Below are positions 1 through 6,014 of a stretch of 11,310 nt of DNA, one piece after another. The notes beneath the pieces are model-generated. The model saw only the letters and a list, made by a program, of their open reading frames with translations. It searched no databases and was not told the origin of the DNA. The stretch covers positions 1 through 11,310 of the forward strand of contig JAOUEG010000036.1 of the NCBI GenBank assembly GCA_029858845.1, given 5' to 3'. Both the position numbers and the translations under genes were made by a program. Position 1 is the stretch's first letter; every line of letters begins with the position of its first letter. This stretch comes from Chloroflexota bacterium (GTDB taxonomy: Bacteria > Chloroflexota > Limnocylindria > Limnocylindrales > CSP1-4).

Positions 1-1489
1 CGATGACCCAGAACACGGCGATCCAGGCGATCGGCCTGGAGAACCGACCCAGGCTCCAGACACGATGATCGAGCCACTCCTTGGTCGTGGCGCCCAGGTA
101 GATGCAGATCCCGTATGCGGCGTACAGGAAGATGGTGCTGATGGCCGTGACGATGACGATGGCGGTCCCGCCGCCGGCGAGGAAGGCCACCATGGCCAGG
201 AGGAATGCCCCGACGACCATCGCGATCAGCGAGTTCGCCGGCGTCCGGTAGCGGTGCGAGACCTTCTTCAGCCAGCCTGAAGCCGGCATCCCATCGTCAC
301 GTGAGAACGCATACAGCATCCGCCCGGCGGATGCGACGGACGACAGGCCGCAGAAACTCATGGCGATGGCGATCGCCCCGCCGAAGACGCCGCCCAGACC
401 GTCGCCCAGGTTCTCGGTCAGGATGTAGTTGACCGCCGCGTTATCGCCGAAGTAGTACTGGCTGTACAGCGACGGGTCGTCCAACTGTCCGAACAGCGGC
501 GACAGGTCGGGCAGGTGCAGGGTCAGTGCCAGCAGGAAGACGAAGCCGACGACTGCGCTGACCGCGACCGACAGGAAGATGCCCCAGGCGCTGCCGACCC
601 GGGCGCCGACCGTCTCCTCGGCGACGTGGGCCGAAGCGTCATAGCCCGTGTAGGTCCAGTTCGCCAGCAACAGCGAGAAGAAGAAGGCGATGAACACCGG
701 CGAGTAGCTGATCGCCGGTCCGAACAGGAACTGGATGATCGGGTTCTCGGACCCCGGCGGGAACGTGATGTCCCATGACCCCAGGGTGTCCTGTGGTTCG
801 ATGGCGAACAGGGTCAGGCCGGCATCCCTGGTCGTGTCCTGGGTTCCCAGGATGAACAGTGATCCGGCGATCAGGATGACGAAGGCGATGTGCCACCAGA
901 CGCTGACCTGGTTGAGGAAGGCGACGACGTTGATGCCGGCGATGTTCAGCACCAGTTGCACGGCCATCAGCACGGCCATCGTGAGCAGCTGCCCGGAGAT
1001 GAGCAGCGTGTCGCCGATCTTGAGGATCTCGCTCGTGTTCGTGTAGGCCCCCCCGGTCAGGGGCGAGATGATCGTCTGGTTGAGGAAGAAGGCGGCCGCG
1101 AAGTTGATGCCGGCGACGATCGCGAACTGACCGATCAGGTTGAACCAGGCGGTCCACCATCCCCAGTTCTTGTTCTTCATCTTGCTGGCCCAGTAGTAGA
1201 GCCCGCCGGCTGTGGGGTAGGCCGACGCGATCTCGGCCATGGAGGCGGCGATGGTCAGGACGAAGACGGTGACCAGCGGCCAGCCGATGAGGACCGCGGC
1301 CGTGCCTGCCCAGGCCAGGCCGTAGTCGTACAGGATCACTGCGCCGGTCAGGATGCTGATGATGCTGAAGCTGATCGCGAAGTTGCTGAAGCCGCCCATC
1401 GAGCGGAACAGCTCCTGCGCGTAGCCAAGCTGGTGCAGGTCCTTGATGTCCTGCTTGATGACGTCGTCGCGAGATCGTTGCTGAGTCAT
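1..1489 (-). CDS. APC-family amino acid permease (3' end outside window)
   Basis: Integral membrane transporter of the amino acid-polyamine-organocation superfamily, probably proton-coupled uptake of an amino acid or related amine. I read this frame by hand: 496 codons without a stop from the ATG at 1489 to the window edge, and the family is usually about 500-520 residues, so little is missing. The N-terminus has a charged cytoplasmic stretch, LGYAQELFRSMGGFSNFAIS at about residues 21-40, a first hydrophobic helix, and the conserved segment SMAEIASAYPTAGGLYYWAS at about 83-102. This resembles the GABA/choline-type permease branch. Many hydrophobic segments follow, for example around LLLANWTYTGYDASAHVAEE. 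The start is fixed by GGGAGGT at 1494-1500, five bases after GGAGG. The gene has its own promoter and a long leader. The substrate cannot be told from sequence. Confidence 0.9.
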   Translation of the reverse strand, partial: MTQQRSRDDVIKQDIKDLHQLGYAQELFRSMGGFSNFAISFSIISILTGAVILYDYGLAWAGTAAVLIGWPLVTVFVLTIAASMAEIASAYPTAGGLYYWASKMKNKNWGWWTAWFNLIGQFAIVAGINFAAAFFLNQTIISPLTGGAYTNTSEILKIGDTLLISGQLLTMAVLMAVQLVLNIAGINVVAFLNQVSVWWHIAFVILIAGSLFILGTQDTTRDAGLTLFAIEPQDTLGSWDITFPPGSENPIIQFLFGPAISYSPVFIAFFFSLLLANWTYTGYDASAHVAEETVGARVGSAWGIFLSVAVSAVVGFVFLLALTLHLPDLSPLFGQLDDPSLYSQYYFGDNAAVNYILTENLGDGLGGVFGGAIAIAMSFCGLSSVASAGRMLYAFSRDDGMPASGWLKKVSHRYRTPANSLIAMVVGAFLLAMVAFLAGGGTAIVIVTAISTIFLYAAYGICIYLGATTKEWLDHRVWSLGRFSRPIAWIAVFWVI

Positions 1490-1493
1490 CGAT

Positions 1494-1500
1494 ACCTCCC
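1494..1500 (-). promoter_or_regulatory. Ribosome binding site of the permease gene
   Basis: On the minus strand this reads GGGAGGT, followed by ATCG and the ATG. It is a near-perfect Shine-Dalgarno sequence and fixes the permease start at 1489. CTCC at 1510-1513 could pair weakly with GGAG at 1496-1499 and partly hide the site. Confidence 0.8.
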
Positions 1501-1639
1501 TCACTCGGCGGAGCCATCGACACAAGAGGGACGATGGTCGCCGAACGTCGGACCGGTCCCATCCGGGTCCGAGCGAGATCGCGGCTGCAGCCCGCCGTGG
1601 CGGGGCGCCGGGCGAGGAACGCTGGGGACGCGAGGACGT

Positions 1640-1738
1640 GGAGCGGCTGAGCCGCTACGGCGCCGTGGGCAACGGCGCGGGGTCGATCGCCAACCCTCCT
1701 TCCCGAGCGTCCTCGGACAGCTCAGGCACGACCGCTCC
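1640..1738 (-). ncRNA. Candidate four-way-junction RNA element in the permease leader
   Basis: Read 5' to 3' on the minus strand, an outer helix forms between GGAGCGG (1732-1738) and CCGCTCC (1640-1646). It continues, after a 6-nt bulge at 1726-1731, as CTGAGC (1720-1725) with GCTCAG (1647-1652). Three hairpins lie inside. The first is CCGAG/CTCGG with loop GACG (1703-1716). The second is GGGTTG/CGACCC with one G-U pair and loop GCGAT (1680-1696). The third is a 7-bp GCGCCGT/ACGGCGC with loop TGCCC (1660-1678). It does not match the tRNA, SRP RNA, SAM-I, guanidine-I or T-box patterns I know. It could be a metabolite- or protein-binding leader, or a chance fold; covariation is untested. Confidence 0.3.
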
Positions 1739-1775
1739 CCGACCAGTGTCGTTCGGGCCTGACACGATGGCGCCG

Positions 1776-1803
1776 ACTATACGCGCCCGCTCGCCGGTGT
1801 AAA
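1776..1803 (-). promoter_or_regulatory. Sigma-70-type promoter of the permease
   Basis: On the minus strand the -35 box is TTTACA (1798-1803) and the -10 box is TATAGT (1776-1781), separated by 16 bases. Each box matches the bacterial consensus at five of six positions, unusually good for this GC-rich DNA. It lies between the stop codon of the LolA/RseB-like gene (1816-1818) and the permease leader, so the permease can be transcribed independently. Predicted start is near 1769. Confidence 0.7.
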
Positions 1804-1815
1804 GGGCGATTTCCG

Positions 1816-2598
1816 TCAGTACAGCATCGTCGTCCCCGCGGGGAAGACGAACTCGAATGCCGCCGGCGGCAGGGGCGCATCCGGCGCCAGTTCGGTGACC
1901 TCCGCGTGGCGCGTCACCACGTCGCCGATCGTCTCGATCAGGCGAAGGATGACTCCGGTCGCCCGGTCCACGGCGAGGTCGATGCGGTGGTCCGGCCGGT
2001 CCCCGGCCATCTCGATCGTGCGCGGGTGGTCGCAGGAGAGGAGGATGGCCTCGCGGCCGTTGACCAGGTCCGTTCCGAGCACGGAGCAGCGACCGGTGGC
2101 AAGCACGTTCTGGCAGTAGCCGGCCGGATGCACGAATGTCTCCGGGAGCGTCTCGGCGGGCAGAGCCGTCACCGGCTGATATACCTGCGCCGTGCCCGGA
2201 AGATCGGGGTCGTCCAGTCCTCGCGGTCGGTTGCGTACGGGTCGCTGCGTGCCGAGCTTGTGGGCCGAGGCATACGTCCTGACAAGCTCTCCGTCGGAGA
2301 TCCAGATCTCGTAGGGGCCACCGACTGCCTCTCCGGGTCGGGTCGTCGTCACCTTCGCCGCGCCAGGATGCCGGAGCATGACGGCGATCTCCGTCGCGTG
2401 GTCGCCCTGCGTCGTGGCGGCGCGCTCGAGGATCCGCATCCGCAGCGTGGCGAAGCGGAGTTCGGCGTCCCGCATGAAGTCGAACAGGTCCGGCGCGCTC
2501 GGAAGGCCCTCAGGCAGCGCGACGACCTCCACGCGCCGACGCCCGTCGACCGGGACGGGTAGAGCGGCGGCGCGGTCCCACAGGCGTGTCGAGGTCAT
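1816..2598 (-). CDS. Hypothetical protein, LolA/RseB-fold-like
   Basis: A 260-residue protein of unknown function. The order of motifs recalls the LolA/RseB (MucB) fold: a helix around FDFMRDAELRFATLRMRI (about 40-56), EIWISDGELVRTY (97-109), VNGREAILLSCDHPR (179-193), DLAVDRATGVILRLIE (207-222) and a closing strand FEFVFPAGTTMLY (248-260). These resemble strands of an open beta-barrel sheet. Such proteins usually carry a signal peptide; none is visible here, so it is either cytosolic or only distantly related. Cysteines at 162, 171 and 189 could form a disulfide or bind metal. I chose the ATG at 2598 because TACAAT lies 9-14 bases upstream. An in-frame ATG at 2631 would add 11 residues, also without a signal peptide. 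Confidence 0.65.
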   Translation of the reverse strand: MTSTRLWDRAAALPVPVDGRRRVEVVALPEGLPSAPDLFDFMRDAELRFATLRMRILERAATTQGDHATEIAVMLRHPGAAKVTTTRPGEAVGGPYEIWISDGELVRTYASAHKLGTQRPVRNRPRGLDDPDLPGTAQVYQPVTALPAETLPETFVHPAGYCQNVLATGRCSVLGTDLVNGREAILLSCDHPRTIEMAGDRPDHRIDLAVDRATGVILRLIETIGDVVTRHAEVTELAPDAPLPPAAFEFVFPAGTTMLY

Positions 2599-2606
2599 CG
2601 CGGGCG

Positions 2607-2612
2607 ATTGTA
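2607..2612 (-). promoter_or_regulatory. -10 box TACAAT directly before the LolA/RseB-like gene
   Basis: On the minus strand TACAAT lies at positions -14 to -9 relative to the ATG at 2598, with no Shine-Dalgarno sequence between. Transcription would begin at or within about two bases of the start codon, giving a leaderless or nearly leaderless mRNA. No clear -35 box is visible. Confidence 0.5.
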
Positions 2613-2652
2613 ACGGCTCCGGTCGCGACATCCGCGGCCGACTGCACCGTAT

Positions 2653-2692
2653 CGCCCGGACGCCCGGCCTCTGCGCCCGGACGCCCGGCCTC
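2653..2692. repeat. Two-copy tandem repeat, 21-nt period
   Basis: The 19-mer CGCCCGGACGCCCGGCCTC occurs at 2653-2671 and again, identical, at 2674-2692, separated by TG. Each copy itself holds two CGCCCGG units. It lies 12 bases beyond the fumC stop codon. As minus-strand RNA each copy can form CCGG/CCGG with loop GCGT, so it may weaken or end transcription from fumC. There is no T-run. Confidence 0.6.
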
Positions 2693-2704
2693 GGCCCGCG
2701 AGGG

Positions 2705-4096
2705 TCAGCCCAGTCCCGGCTCCGTCATCGCGGCCGGGTCCAGCAGCCGGTCCAGCTCCTCGGCGGCCATGCCGCGCTCCAGGGCGAGGTCGCGGATCGT
2801 GCGACCGGACTTGAACGCTTCCTTGGCCAGCTTCGCTGCCTCGTCGTAGCCGATGACCGGGGCAAGGGCCGTCGCCAGCATGAGGCCTTGCTCGACGAGG
2901 GCCGGACCCCGATCCGTCGCGATGAGGCCGTCCACGGTCCGCCGCGAGAAGTTGGCGGCAGCGGCCGCCAGCAGCTCGATCGATTCCAGCAGCGCTGCCG
3001 CCGTGACCGGAAGCATCACGTTGAGCTCCAGGAATGACCCGGTCTGGCCGAAGGCGACCGTCGCATCGTTCCCGAGCACCCGCGCGACCACCATCGTCAG
3101 CGACTCGACGATGACCGGGTTCACCTTGCCCGGCATGATGGATGAGCCGGGCTGCGTTTCCGGCAAGGCCAGCTCGGCCAGGCCGGCCCGCGGACCCATC
3201 CCCATCAGGCGGATGTCAGAGGCGATCTTCCACAGGCCCAGTGCCGTCGTCCGGACTGCGCCGTGGGCGGCGATCGCCACGTCCAGGGATGCCTGGGCGT
3301 GGAAGTGGTTCGGGGCTTCGCGGACCGGCAGGGTCAGCAGCTCGGTCAGGCCGGCGCACGCACGCGCGGCATAGGCCGGGTGGGCATTGATGCCCGTTCC
3401 CACGGCCGTCCCGCCGAGCGGCACGGTGAGGAGCTCGTCACGGGCGGCCTGGATGCGCCTGATGGCCTCCTCGACCTGGCCCGCGTAGCCGCGGAACTCC
3501 TGGCCGAGACGGATCGGCGTCGCGTCCTGCAGGTGCGTCCGACCCGTCTTGACCACCGGCCAGAACTCGTCAGCCTTGGCGGCGAGGGTCGTCTGCAGCT
3601 CCACGAGCGCCGGGATGAGGGCTTCCTCGAGTGCCATGGCCGCGCTGAGCTGGAGTGCCGTCGGGATCGCGTCGTTCGAGCTCTGGCACTTGTTGACGTG
3701 ATCGTTGGGATGGACGGAGCGGTCGCCACCCAGGCGCGCGGCGGCGAGGTGCGCCACGACCTCGTTCATGTTCGTATTCGTCGAGGTCCCGGAACCGGTC
3801 TGGTAGATATCGATGGGGAACTGGTCGTCGTAGCGCCCGTCGGCGACCTCGGCGGCGGACACGGCGATGGCCGTCGCCACGTCCACGTCCAGCAGCCCAA
3901 GGTCGGCATTGGCCTCGGCGGCGGCCTGCTTGATCAGGGCCAGTGCCCGGATGAAGCGGCGCGGGAAGTGCTGCCCCGAGATCGGGAAGTTGAGGACGGC
4001 GCGTTGCGTGGAGGCGCCGTACAGGGCGCTGGCCGGGACGGCCATCTCGCCCATCGAATCGCGTTCGATACGCTTCTCGCGAACGGGGTCGGTCAT
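2705..4096 (-). CDS. fumC: Class II fumarate hydratase
   Basis: Catalyses reversible hydration of fumarate to L-malate in the TCA cycle. It is a cytosolic homotetramer without an iron-sulfur cluster. The 463-residue length fits the family. Motifs in order are GSGTSTNTNMNEV (101-113), HPNDHVNKCQSSND (129-142), TGRTHLQDATP (184-194) with the catalytic His188, and the superfamily signature GSSIMPGKVNP (317-327) with Ser318. Both catalytic residues fall at the E. coli FumC numbering. Some positions, such as TSTNTNMNEV, NKCQSSND and ETQPGSS, lean toward aspartase, so aspartate ammonia-lyase is the main alternative, though fumarase is favoured. The ATG at 4096 is chosen by homology and by a TACAAT box immediately upstream. 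The open frame continuing toward 4918 is antisense to the neighbouring hydrolase and is not coding. Confidence 0.9.
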   Translation of the reverse strand: MTDPVREKRIERDSMGEMAVPASALYGASTQRAVLNFPISGQHFPRRFIRALALIKQAAAEANADLGLLDVDVATAIAVSAAEVADGRYDDQFPIDIYQTGSGTSTNTNMNEVVAHLAAARLGGDRSVHPNDHVNKCQSSNDAIPTALQLSAAMALEEALIPALVELQTTLAAKADEFWPVVKTGRTHLQDATPIRLGQEFRGYAGQVEEAIRRIQAARDELLTVPLGGTAVGTGINAHPAYAARACAGLTELLTLPVREAPNHFHAQASLDVAIAAHGAVRTTALGLWKIASDIRLMGMGPRAGLAELALPETQPGSSIMPGKVNPVIVESLTMVVARVLGNDATVAFGQTGSFLELNVMLPVTAAALLESIELLAAAAANFSRRTVDGLIATDRGPALVEQGLMLATALAPVIGYDEAAKLAKEAFKSGRTIRDLALERGMAAEELDRLLDPAAMTEPGLG

Positions 4097-4102
4097 GCGC
4101 AG

Positions 4103-4108
4103 ATTGTA
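4103..4108 (-). promoter_or_regulatory. -10 box TACAAT directly before fumC (leaderless)
   Basis: On the minus strand TACAAT occupies -12 to -7 relative to the fumC ATG, the spacing expected if transcription starts at the A of the start codon. No Shine-Dalgarno sequence is present. No good -35 box is visible 16-18 bases upstream. Confidence 0.55.
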
Positions 4109-4196
4109 GGTCCGCGGGCGACCTCGGAGCGGCGCGTGCCGGATCGCACGAGCGCTCGTCCCCCGAGTCCTCCGGACCCGGACCCCTCCCGGGCGG

Positions 4197-4202
4197 TAGC
4201 AT
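4197..4202 (+). promoter_or_regulatory. -10 box TAGCAT directly before the alpha/beta hydrolase gene
   Basis: TAGCAT lies at -14 to -9 relative to the ATG at 4211, with CCCGAGCC between and no Shine-Dalgarno site. It fits a leaderless start like the divergent fumC promoter. Both promoters share the 114-bp intergenic region 4097-4210. Confidence 0.45.
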
Positions 4203-4210
4203 CCCGAGCC

Positions 4211-5017
4211 ATGGCGACGATCGAGGCCAACGGACTGCGGATCGGCTACGACGTGGAGGGCGCCGGGCCGCCGCTCATCCTGCTCCACGGCGCGACGTCC
4301 AGTGGGGCTCGTGACTTCCGCGGGCAGCTGCCCAGGCTGCGAGAGGCCTTCCGCTGTTACCTGCCGGACGCCCGTGGCCACGGCCGGACACGCTGGGACG
4401 TGGCCGCCGGCGGCTTCCAGGCCGGCAGGCTGGTGGACGACCTGATCGCCTTTGCCGATGCGCTGGACCTCGCCTCGTTCCACCTGCTCGGGTTCTCCAT
4501 GGGCGCCCTGACCGCCCTCGGGGCCGCCGTCCGAGCGCCCGAGCGACTGCGGACCCTCGTGATCGTGGGGATGTCGCTGGAGCGCGATCCGCGAGCCAGC
4601 GTAGCCCGGCGCCTGATGGATCCGATCCGGATCGATCGTGCCGATCCGGCCTGGGCCGCCGACCTCGCTCGGCGGCACGACCCGGTCCAGGGCGAAGGGG
4701 CCTGGCGGGCCCTGCTGTCCGCGATCGCCGCCGACGTCGCGGTGCAGCCGCTGCTCACGCCCAAGGAGGTCCGGAGGATCGACCCGCCGACGCTCGTGAT
4801 CGTGGGGGATCATGATCCGTTCGTGCCGGTGGATCATGCCTGGCGCCTCGCCCGGTCGGTGCTCGATGGGCGTTTGCTGGTCGTCCCCGATTCCGGGCAC
4901 GAGGCGCTGGCCGAACATCCGGACATCGCGACCGAGGCGCTCGGCGCGTTCTATCGATCAACGGAGGCGGTCGCTCGCCGGCGCGCCGCCAGCGGCCCCC
5001 AGGAGGTTGTCGGATGA
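4211..5017 (+). CDS. Alpha/beta-fold hydrolase
   Basis: A 268-residue single-domain alpha/beta hydrolase, probably a cytosolic esterase, lactonase or carbon-carbon bond hydrolase. The substrate is unknown. The oxyanion region LLHGATSSG is at 24-32, DARGHGRT at 53-60, and the nucleophile elbow GFSMG at 94-98 has Ser96. The acid is most likely Asp202 in GDHDPF, and the catalytic histidine is His230 in PDSGHEAL. A cap region lies between about 120 and 185. There is no signal peptide. The ATG at 4211 begins the conserved N-terminal beta strand (ATIEANGLRIGYDVEG) and follows a TAGCAT box. The stop overlaps the next start by four bases (ATGA at 5014-5017), so the two are probably translationally coupled. 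Confidence 0.9.
   Translation: MATIEANGLRIGYDVEGAGPPLILLHGATSSGARDFRGQLPRLREAFRCYLPDARGHGRTRWDVAAGGFQAGRLVDDLIAFADALDLASFHLLGFSMGALTALGAAVRAPERLRTLVIVGMSLERDPRASVARRLMDPIRIDRADPAWAADLARRHDPVQGEGAWRALLSAIAADVAVQPLLTPKEVRRIDPPTLVIVGDHDPFVPVDHAWRLARSVLDGRLLVVPDSGHEALAEHPDIATEALGAFYRSTEAVARRRAASGPQEVVG
5001..5006 (+). promoter_or_regulatory. Ribosome binding site of the EthD-like gene
   Basis: AGGAGG, seven bases before the ATG at 5014. A perfect Shine-Dalgarno core located inside the end of the hydrolase gene. It supports the overlapping ATGA start. Confidence 0.8.
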
Positions 5018-5340
5018 CTACGCTGCTCGCGCTGTTTCGCCGCCCCGAGGGTGGCGCTGCCGCCCTCGCCGAGTTCGAGCGACGCTATGCGACGGAACAT
5101 ATGCCGGCCGTCGCGCGAACGCCCGGGCTGCGAGAGACCCGCGTCTCGCGCGTGATCGAGGCGCTCGGGACGGAGACTGACCTTGCCATCGTTACGTCGA
5201 TGCGTTTCGACGATCGCGCGGCACTCGATGCCGGACTGGCCTCGGACGCGATGCGCGCGGCCGGTCGGAGCCTGCGCGAGATCGCTCCCGGTTTGGCGAC
5301 GCTGCTCGTCCTGGAGGACGCGTCGGACCTCGAAGCGTGA
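5014..5340 (+). CDS. EthD-family-like dimeric alpha/beta-barrel protein
   Basis: A 108-residue protein resembling the EthD family, small ferredoxin-like-fold proteins that dimerise through beta sheets. Members accompany catabolic gene clusters (the name comes from ethyl tert-butyl ether degradation), but their exact role is often unclear. Visible family marks are an N-terminal strand (TTLLALFRRP, 2-11), a helix with FERRYATEHMPAVARTPGLRE carrying Tyr25, His29 and the PGLR turn at 37-40, a strand pair around ETRVSRV and DLAIVTSMRFDD, and a final strand LATLLVLED. The length is typical. It begins within the stop codon of the hydrolase gene and ends overlapping the next GTG start by four bases, so the three genes form one operon. 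It could instead be a related Dabb or antibiotic-biosynthesis-monooxygenase-type protein. Confidence 0.75.
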   Translation: MTTLLALFRRPEGGAAALAEFERRYATEHMPAVARTPGLRETRVSRVIEALGTETDLAIVTSMRFDDRAALDAGLASDAMRAAGRSLREIAPGLATLLVLEDASDLEA

Positions 5341-5852
5341 CCGGCTCGCGCGGATCCAGCGCTCCGACCGGACCCTGGGCCGACCGGCCCCACGTCCCGG
5401 GGTACGGCATCCCGGAGAGCACCGACGGGATCCTGCCATGGTCGTGGGCCGTTGATCGACTCGAACGGGCGACGATCTACTGGCTGGCCACCAGCGGGGC
5501 GGATGGCGCCCCGCACCTGATGCCCATCTGGGGTGCCTGGGTGGATGGCCGCTGGTACGTCGAAGGTGGTCCGACTCGCTGGCAGCGGAACCTCAAGGCG
5601 AACCCGCAGGTCGCCATCCACGTGGAATCAGGGAGCGATGTCCTCATCGTCGAGGGACGAGCGCGCGAACTCGTGGCCCCGCCGGCTGACCTGGCCGATC
5701 GGATCCTGGCCGGTTTCGCAAAGTACCGGCCCGACTACGAGGCCAGCGCCGATCACTGGACGCAGGGTGGCCTGTGGGTGCTCGACCCGATCCGGGCGTT
5801 CGCCTGGACCTCCTTCCCGACCGACATGACGAGGTTCCGATTCCACCGCTGA
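5337..5852 (+). CDS. PPOX-fold (FDOR) flavin/F420-binding protein
   Basis: A 171-residue split beta-barrel protein of the pyridoxamine 5'-phosphate oxidase-like superfamily, most like the F420- or flavin-dependent FDOR group. The core is RATIYWLATSGADGAPHLMPIWGAWVDGRWYVEG (44-77), followed by the cofactor-phosphate region GPTRWQRNLKANPQVAIHVESG (78-99). The C-terminal part WVLDPIRAFAWTSFPTDMTRFRF closes the barrel. It lacks the C-terminal extension of true PdxH, so I do not call it a PLP-forming oxidase despite lying beside pdxS. The start is GTG at 5337, sharing GTGA with the stop of the EthD-like gene. The nearest purine-rich site, GGAGGA around 5313, is distant, so initiation probably depends on coupling. 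The substrate is unknown. Confidence 0.8.
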   Translation: MTGSRGSSAPTGPWADRPHVPGYGIPESTDGILPWSWAVDRLERATIYWLATSGADGAPHLMPIWGAWVDGRWYVEGGPTRWQRNLKANPQVAIHVESGSDVLIVEGRARELVAPPADLADRILAGFAKYRPDYEASADHWTQGGLWVLDPIRAFAWTSFPTDMTRFRFHR

Positions 5853-5858
5853 TCACGG

Positions 5859-5872
5859 CCTCCAGTCGGAGG
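5859..5872. repeat. Hairpin after the hydrolase-EthD-FDOR operon
   Basis: CCTCC, loop AGTC, GGAGG: a perfect 5-bp inverted repeat beginning six bases after the stop codon at 5850-5852. It may be a weak terminator, but no T-run follows. Confidence 0.35.
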
Positions 5873-5880
5873 TCGCCGAC

Positions 5881-5909
5881 TTGGGCTCCAGGGGGAGCCG
5901 TGCGATAAT
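5881..5909 (+). promoter_or_regulatory. Extended -10 promoter of pdxS
   Basis: The extended -10 element TGCGATAAT lies at 5901-5909, with a TTGGGC -35-like hexamer at 5881-5886 and a 17-base spacer. The predicted start is near 5916. This gives either a leader of about 100 bases before the ATG at 6015, or an almost leaderless message from the GTG at 5919. An inverted repeat fills the spacer. Confidence 0.6.
5884..5899. repeat. Inverted repeat inside the pdxS promoter
   Basis: GGCTCC, loop AGGG, GGAGCC: a perfect 6-bp inverted repeat lying between the -35-like and -10 boxes of the pdxS promoter. It could be a repressor operator for pdxS, or a terminator for the upstream operon. No regulator gene is in the window, and the repeat is short. 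Confidence 0.35.
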
Positions 5910-6014
5910 CGAGCGCGCGTGACGGACCTGGTCACCTCGAACGGGCGAGGACCCCGGGGCAAGGAGCGGCCGGCGGACCCGGAGCGCGACCCACCAGAAG
6001 GATCAAGACCCCAC

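Larger units (their letters stand above)
1490..1769 (-). promoter_or_regulatory. Long 5' leader of the permease, rich in hairpins
   Basis: About 280 bases separate the predicted transcription start (near 1769) from the permease ATG, with no convincing gene on either strand. In minus-strand sense several inverted repeats occur in order. A four-way junction candidate spans 1640-1738. CCCGC/GCGGG with loop CACG lies at 1591-1604. CGGACC/GGTCCG with an 11-nt loop lies at 1549-1571. CCATCG/CGATGG with a 12-nt loop lies at 1514-1537. The Shine-Dalgarno site follows just downstream. A leader of this size and structure before a transporter gene suggests post-transcriptional control. I recognise no known riboswitch class or T-box core motif. 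GC-rich DNA folds easily, so structure alone is weak evidence. Confidence 0.45.

Noticed and set aside
639..1562. Minus-strand 307-codon open frame overlapping the permease
   Set aside because: It is a shifted frame rich in Arg, His and Pro with no membrane segments. The neighbouring frame gives a clean permease with a ribosome binding site.
1640..1738. tRNA, SRP RNA, T-box or SAM riboswitch in the permease leader
   Set aside because: The four-way fold invites these names, but I see no T-loop/CCA end, no GGAA-type SRP core, no TGGNACCGCG T-box element and no S-box core. It is left as an unclassified candidate.
3263..4210. Plus-strand frame running through fumC into the hydrolase
   Set aside because: The upstream part is antisense to fumC and low complexity. 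The hydrolase fold begins exactly at the ATG at 4211.
4097..4918. In-frame upstream extension of fumC by 274 residues on the minus strand
   Set aside because: It is antisense to the well-supported alpha/beta hydrolase, matches no known fumarase N-terminus, and the TACAAT box and family length favour the ATG at 4096.
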